Shown piece by piece: positions 23,533 through 26,160 of a DNA stretch of 26,160 nucleotides. Source of the DNA: Verrucomicrobiota bacterium (GTDB lineage: Bacteria; Verrucomicrobiota; Verrucomicrobiia; Opitutales; UBA953); NCBI GenBank assembly GCA_009917805.1, contig RGES01000003.1:1-26160 (forward strand). Reading direction: 5' to 3'. The notes under the pieces were generated by a model. That model saw only the letters and a list, made by a program, of their open reading frames with translations, did not search any database and was not told the DNA's origin. Each line of letters begins with the position of its first letter. Within the stretch, counting starts at the first letter, position 1. Position numbers and translations under genes: made by a program.

Positions 23533-23937
23533 ATGAAGTTTCGCGCGGACATCTTCTGGAAGTCGGCCTGCGGCCGTTGCCCCGACTGCGGCGCGCCGAT
23601 CCGGGGCGACTCCGACCGGACGGGCTGGCTGGCCCGCCTTTGGGATACGCCGGCGACCTGCGCGGGCTGCGGCATGACGCTCCGTCGCAAGGAGGGCTTC
23701 TTCCTCGGCGCGATCGTCTGGAACTACGGGCTCACGGCCTTCGGCGTGCTGCCTTTGGTCCTGCTGGCTCATCGGCTGGGTTGGATCGGCGCCGACTGGT
23801 CCATTCGCCTCGCGGTCGCGGCGATCTTCCTCGTGCCGCCGCTCATCCATGCGTTCGCCTGGCGCCTGTGGATCGGCACCTACTACGCGTTCCTCTCCGA
23901 CCAGCTGCCCTCGGGCGGCCGTCGGCTCGACGACTGA
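23533..23937 (+). CDS. DUF983-like zinc-ribbon membrane protein
   Basis: A 134-residue protein. Residues 13-50 hold two CxxC pairs (GRCPDCGAP and ATCAGCGMT), a zinc-ribbon. They are followed by two hydrophobic helices, around 57-80 (FFLGAIVWNYGLTAFGVLPLVLLA) and 89-110 (IRLAVAAIFLVPPLIHAFAW). This layout, including the aromatic-rich join, matches DUF983, found in many proteobacteria and of unknown biochemical role. The weak similarity outside the zinc-ribbon leaves the family call provisional. TAGTCA lies six bases before the ATG with TTGCGT 16 bases earlier, again suggesting little or no leader. Its stop directly abuts the stop of convergent ispA with no bases between. Confidence 0.68.
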   Translation: MKFRADIFWKSACGRCPDCGAPIRGDSDRTGWLARLWDTPATCAGCGMTLRRKEGFFLGAIVWNYGLTAFGVLPLVLLAHRLGWIGADWSIRLAVAAIFLVPPLIHAFAWRLWIGTYYAFLSDQLPSGGRRLDD

Positions 23938-24825
23938 TCAGGTGCGGCGGGCGGACATCCGGCGCACCAGTTCGACGAGGAAGGCGGTGTCGCCTCGCGT
24001 CGCCTGCAGGTGGCCGATGGCCTCGCCGGTGAGCGCGTCGATGCGCCGCTTGGCCGCGTCGACGCCGTGCAATCCGGCGTAGGTGAACTTGCCGTTCTGC
24101 GCGTCGGCACCGACGGGCTTGCCCAGCTGGGCGGCGTCGGCGGTCAGGTCCAGCAGGTCGTCGACGAGCTGGAACGCGATGCCGGCGGCGCGGCCGGCGC
24201 GGCGGAAATGTTCGACGTCGGCGGCGGAGGCTCCGCCGATGAGCGCCCCCATCGCGAACGAGGCGCTCAGCATCGCGGCCGTCTTGCCGAGCAGGATGAA
24301 TTCCAGGCGGTCGTCCGACGCGCCGGCGGCGAGTCCGCCCATGTCTTCCGTCTGCCCGCCGACGAGCAGCGTCGAGCCGGCCGTCACGGCGAGTTCGCGC
24401 ACGAGGGCGGTGGCGAGGGTCGGGTTCGCGGCGTAGCCGGTGGCGAGGAGTTCGAAGGCCAGCGGCTGCAGGGCGTCGCCCGCCAGCAGGGCGGTGGCCT
24501 CGTCGAAGGCCTTGTGGCACGAGGGACGTCCGCGGCGGAGGTCCGCGTTGTCCATGCACGGCAGGTCGTCATGGATCAGCGAATAGGTGTGGACGCACTC
24601 CAGCGCGGTCGCGGCGTGGGTGGCGTCGGCCTGGGGCGCGAAGGCCGCGGCGGAGGCGAGGCAGAGCACGGGACGCAGGCGCTTGCCGCCGGCTTCGAGC
24701 GAATGGCGCATCGCCGCATGCAGGCGGGCGGGGCGGGCCGTGGCGACCGGCGTCAGGCGGCGGAGCGAAGCCTCCGCCTGCTGGATGAACGCCTCGTGCC
24801 GTGACTGAAACAGCGAGGCTTCCAT
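23938..24825 (-). CDS. ispA: Polyprenyl synthetase, farnesyl diphosphate synthase type
   Basis: A 295-residue trans-prenyltransferase that condenses isopentenyl diphosphate with allylic diphosphates. The substrate-binding GGKRLRPVL precedes the first Asp-rich motif in HTYSLIHDDLPCMDNADLRRG (DDxxxxD). The second motif is in AFQLVDDLLDLT (DDxxD), and KPVGAD-type GKPVGAD follows. The residues before the first motif (YSLIHDD) and the overall length match IspA (299 residues in E. coli), giving C15 product as the most likely, but a geranylgeranyl product cannot be excluded. It starts three bases after yhbY and probably shares its transcript. No dxs or xseB, which often flank ispA, is present. Confidence 0.9.
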   Translation of the reverse strand: MEASLFQSRHEAFIQQAEASLRRLTPVATARPARLHAAMRHSLEAGGKRLRPVLCLASAAAFAPQADATHAATALECVHTYSLIHDDLPCMDNADLRRGRPSCHKAFDEATALLAGDALQPLAFELLATGYAANPTLATALVRELAVTAGSTLLVGGQTEDMGGLAAGASDDRLEFILLGKTAAMLSASFAMGALIGGASAADVEHFRRAGRAAGIAFQLVDDLLDLTADAAQLGKPVGADAQNGKFTYAGLHGVDAAKRRIDALTGEAIGHLQATRGDTAFLVELVRRMSARRT

Positions 24826-24828
24826 CGT

Positions 24829-25128
24829 CTATTCGGCGTCGGCGCCGAGCTTGAAGAACGTCGCCGTACGGCCGACGCTGCCGATCACTTCGCTTTCGGT
24901 CAGCTTGGCCAGTTCCTGGGCCTGCTTGTCCATCTCTTCGCGTTCGGCGGTGAAGCGGACCTTGACCAGGTCGGCGTTGCGGAAGGCTTCTTCGAGGAGG
25001 TTGGCGATGCCCGCGTTCACGCCGGCCTTGCCGACGAACACCTTCGGGTCGAGGGTCTGGGCGAGGCTGCGCAGCTTGCCGCGTTCGGCGCCGGTGAGGC
25101 GGGGTTGGTCTTCGGAGCCTGATTCCAT
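24829..25128 (-). CDS. yhbY: YhbY-type CRM-domain RNA-binding protein
   Basis: A 99-residue single-domain protein of the CRS1-YhbY (CRM) family, which associates with pre-50S ribosomal particles. The body starts at LTGAERGKLRSLAQTLDPKV and contains the GxxG RNA-binding loop in FVGKAGVNAG. It continues through LLEEAFRNADLVKVRF and ends with VIGSVGRTATFFK, all typical. Length agrees with E. coli YhbY (97). The start at 25128 is supported by TTGACT (25159-25164) and GTCATA (25135-25140) on the minus strand, 18 bases apart and six bases before the ATG, another leaderless-type promoter. It lies three bases upstream of ispA and diverges from the gene at 25222. Confidence 0.92.
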   Translation of the reverse strand: MESGSEDQPRLTGAERGKLRSLAQTLDPKVFVGKAGVNAGIANLLEEAFRNADLVKVRFTAEREEMDKQAQELAKLTESEVIGSVGRTATFFKLGADAE

Positions 25129-25134
25129 GCCCGC

Positions 25135-25164
25135 TATGACGCTCTGGCAGGGCGGGGGAGTCAA
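25135..25164 (-). promoter_or_regulatory. Candidate yhbY-ispA promoter with no leader
   Basis: On the minus strand TTGACT (25159-25164) and GTCATA (25135-25140) are separated by 18 bases, and the yhbY ATG (25128) follows six bases later. The same GTCATA box appears before lptA. Confidence 0.5.
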
Positions 25165-25183
25165 CGGACTAATCGGCCGCGCC

Positions 25184-25211
25184 TTGCCGTCCTTGCGCTC
25201 CGGGGTATCAT
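25184..25211 (+). promoter_or_regulatory. Candidate promoter of the 25222 gene
   Basis: TTGCCG (25184-25189), a 16-base spacer and TATCAT (25206-25211, five of six consensus bases). Transcription would start near 25218, just before the ATG at 25222, and the in-frame ATG at 25210 would lie inside the -10 box. Confidence 0.5.
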
Positions 25212-25221
25212 GGAGGCACCG

Positions 25222-25611
25222 ATGAGCCCGTCTCCCCAGTCGCCCGCGCCGACCATCCTTCCTGACGTCGAGATCGCGGCGGAAGTCCGTCCGCTGGATC
25301 CCGTCGTCGTCCATGTGCGGTGCGCGCCTGACTACGCCGATTCCCTCCGCATCTGGCAGAGCACCTTCTTGCTGGATCGCGATTCGACCCACACCAGCTC
25401 GATGATCGGCTTCGAGAACATTTCGCTCTATCCGCATTGGACGATGGTACCTTACGGCCGCCCGTATCGGTTCACCTTGCTCTTCGAGCCGCTGCCGAAG
25501 TCGGTCCAGGTCTTCGACCTTTCCGAGATCATCCCCGAGCCGCGCGGCTGGCATTTTCCGGCGATCCGGCGGAATCAGGAAGACGTCTACTGGCTCGACC
25601 TGCCTAACTGA
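25222..25611 (+). CDS. Small conserved-looking hypothetical protein
   Basis: A 129-residue soluble protein without signal peptide or membrane segment. It reads as an all-beta domain with many aromatic residues: VVVHVRCAPDYADSLRIWQSTFLLDRDS, ENISLYPHWTMVPYGRPYRFTLLFEPLPKSVQVFDLSEI and a C-terminal DVYWLDL strand. The general pattern (an RIWxSTFL strand, an aromatic FTLxFExLPKS hairpin, then FDLxE) recalls uncharacterised proteins I associate with Bacteroidota, but I cannot name a family. I prefer the ATG at 25222 over 25210: it is preceded by GGAGG at five bases and by a good -10 box that overlaps the upstream ATG. The gene diverges from yhbY. Confidence 0.7.
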   Translation: MSPSPQSPAPTILPDVEIAAEVRPLDPVVVHVRCAPDYADSLRIWQSTFLLDRDSTHTSSMIGFENISLYPHWTMVPYGRPYRFTLLFEPLPKSVQVFDLSEIIPEPRGWHFPAIRRNQEDVYWLDLPN

Positions 25612-25650
25612 CGGAAAACAGGCTTATATTTCCTATCTAGGGCGGGGGAG

Positions 25651-25683
25651 GGAGGGGTAGTTCCTTCTTGCTAACCCCCTTCC
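25651..25683 (+). promoter_or_regulatory. GC-rich hairpin at the start of the rpsO leader
   Basis: GGAGGGGTAG (25651-25660) pairs with CTAACCCCCTTCC (25671-25683) over a ten-base loop, with small bulges. It lies 40 bases after the 25222 gene and may serve either as its terminator (no U-run) or as the first stem of the rpsO leader. Confidence 0.4.
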
Positions 25684-25716
25684 GGTCCGTCATTTCCATG
25701 GGTCAACTTCGTTAGG

Positions 25717-25768
25717 GAGAGGGGCGGAGCCCTTCTCACGCTGGTCGGTAGGCGAAAGCCTATTCCAG
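25717..25768 (+). ncRNA. Structured leader RNA of rpsO (candidate cis-regulator)
   Basis: Two adjacent hairpins are directly visible. The first (25717-25737) has a nine-pair stem, GAGAGGGGC with GCCCTTCTC, and a three-base GGA loop. The second (25741-25768) is CTGG / CCAG, a two-base bulge, two G-U pairs, and TAGGC-GAAA-GCCTA capped by a GNRA tetraloop. They sit 80-130 bases before the rpsO start within a 237-base gap that has no gene. S15 represses its own mRNA through leader structures in several bacteria, so this is a reasonable candidate; it does not match a riboswitch class I recognise. Confidence 0.5.
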
Positions 25769-25848
25769 ACGGAGAGTCCGGCCAAACGGCGGGGCTTTCG
25801 GGAATTTCTCCCAGGTCGGCCATCATCAACCCAAAACTAACCACCACC

Positions 25849-26109
25849 ATGTCCGTCAATAAGTCCGAAGTCATCAAGAAGCACCAGCAGGATGCCAAGG
25901 ATACCGGCTCCCCTGAAGTCCAGGTCGCCCTCATCTCCGCCCGCGTCACGCACCTGACCGAGCACCTGCGCACCCACCGCAAGGATTTCCACTCCCGTCG
26001 CGGCCTGATCATGCTGACGAACCGTCGTCGCAAGCTCCTCGCGTACCTGAAGTCGACTGACCTGGACCGCTACAACGCGCTCCTGGCCAAGCTCAACCTC
26101 CGCAAGTGA
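25849..26109 (+). CDS. rpsO: 30S ribosomal protein S15
   Basis: An 86-residue primary 16S rRNA-binding protein. The full family pattern is present: KDTGSPEVQVALISARVTHLTEHLRTHRKDFHSRRGL, with the SPEVQ, HL..H..D and SRRGL rRNA contacts, then RRRKLLAYLKSTDLDRYNALLAKLNLRK. Length is within one or two residues of the usual 88-89. The start codon follows an A/C-rich stretch with no Shine-Dalgarno. pnp, the usual next gene, would lie beyond the window. The leader is long and structured, and two hairpins follow the stop. Confidence 0.97.
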   Translation: MSVNKSEVIKKHQQDAKDTGSPEVQVALISARVTHLTEHLRTHRKDFHSRRGLIMLTNRRRKLLAYLKSTDLDRYNALLAKLNLRK

Positions 26110-26136
26110 ACGGCGCCTCCGGGCGCTTCTGTTCAC
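26106..26136 (+). terminator. Hairpin overlapping the rpsO stop
   Basis: GTGAAC (26106-26111) pairs with GTTCAC (26131-26136), and GCGCC (26113-26117) with GGCGC (26122-26126), with a small internal loop. No U-run follows, so it may protect the 3' end or attenuate rather than terminate fully. Confidence 0.45.
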
Positions 26137-26142
26137 CGAGCG

Positions 26143-26160
26143 TCCCAGCCTAGGCTGGGA
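26143..26160. terminator. Perfect 18-base palindrome at the window end
   Basis: TCCCAGCCTAGGCTGGGA is fully self-complementary. It lies 33 bases after the rpsO stop and is probably the stem of a terminator whose U-run, if any, is outside the window; a site for a dimeric protein is the alternative. Confidence 0.5.

Noticed and set aside
25612..25848. A known riboswitch class before rpsO
   Set aside because: No consensus core of the TPP, cobalamin, SAM, glycine, c-di-GMP, fluoride or manganese classes could be matched by eye.

Overview
This is a GC-rich, densely packed bacterial chromosome segment made almost entirely of housekeeping genes. I see no insertion sequence, prophage, CRISPR array, rRNA or tRNA. 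The cell is Gram-negative: there is a Kdo transferase (waaA) and an LPS-export pair (lptA-like plus lptB). Several traits point to Verrucomicrobiota, possibly an Opitutae-like lineage: lptB next to HPr kinase, a Tat-signal Gfo/Idh/MocA oxidoreductase, an extra-long LptA-like protein, and genes that mostly lack Shine-Dalgarno sequences. This placement is inference from gene content; no 16S gene is present.

Layout. 1-2604 (minus): a PaaK/CapK-type adenylate-forming ligase, then ilvE, then the N-terminus of an ABC exporter cut by the window edge. 2745-5557 (plus): a Tat-exported oxidoreductase, a YjdF/DUF2238 membrane protein and a secreted helical protein. 5612-6181 (plus): aroK, converging on aat (minus). 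6878-7243 (minus): a small HTH protein. 7375-8822 (minus): a Fur-family regulator and nadA with a 4-base overlap. 8945-11696 (plus): aroG-type DAHP synthase, an Lrp/AsnC regulator and a class I aminotransferase. 11743-18243 (plus): der, fmt, lptA-like, lptB, hprK. 18248-18907 (minus): an unrecognised protein. 18987-20033 (plus): trpD, overlapping convergent waaA (minus). 21536-23438 (plus): rpsB-tsf with a clear intrinsic terminator. 23533-23937 (plus): a DUF983-like zinc-ribbon membrane protein, abutting ispA and yhbY (minus). 25222-25611 (plus): a small unrecognised protein. 25849-26109 (plus): rpsO, preceded by a structured leader and followed by two hairpins at the window end.

How the genes fit together. 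aroG, aroK, trpD and perhaps the aminotransferase serve chorismate and aromatic amino acid synthesis; ilvE serves branched-chain amino acids. fur-nadA links a metal-regulator-family protein to the Fe-S enzyme of NAD synthesis. lptA/lptB/waaA build and export LPS. der, fmt, rpsB, tsf, rpsO, yhbY and aat belong to ribosome biogenesis, translation and protein turnover.

No overtly new multi-gene system is evident. The most interesting signals are: (i) repeated promoter-like sequences with the -10 box only about 5-7 bases before the start codon, implying leaderless mRNAs; (ii) a Fur paralogue lacking the usual histidine cluster, coupled to nadA; (iii) a structured RNA leader ahead of rpsO; (iv) lineage-type extensions in Der, EF-Ts and the LptA-like protein; and (v) a near-perfect palindrome in the divergent region before the adenylate-forming ligase.
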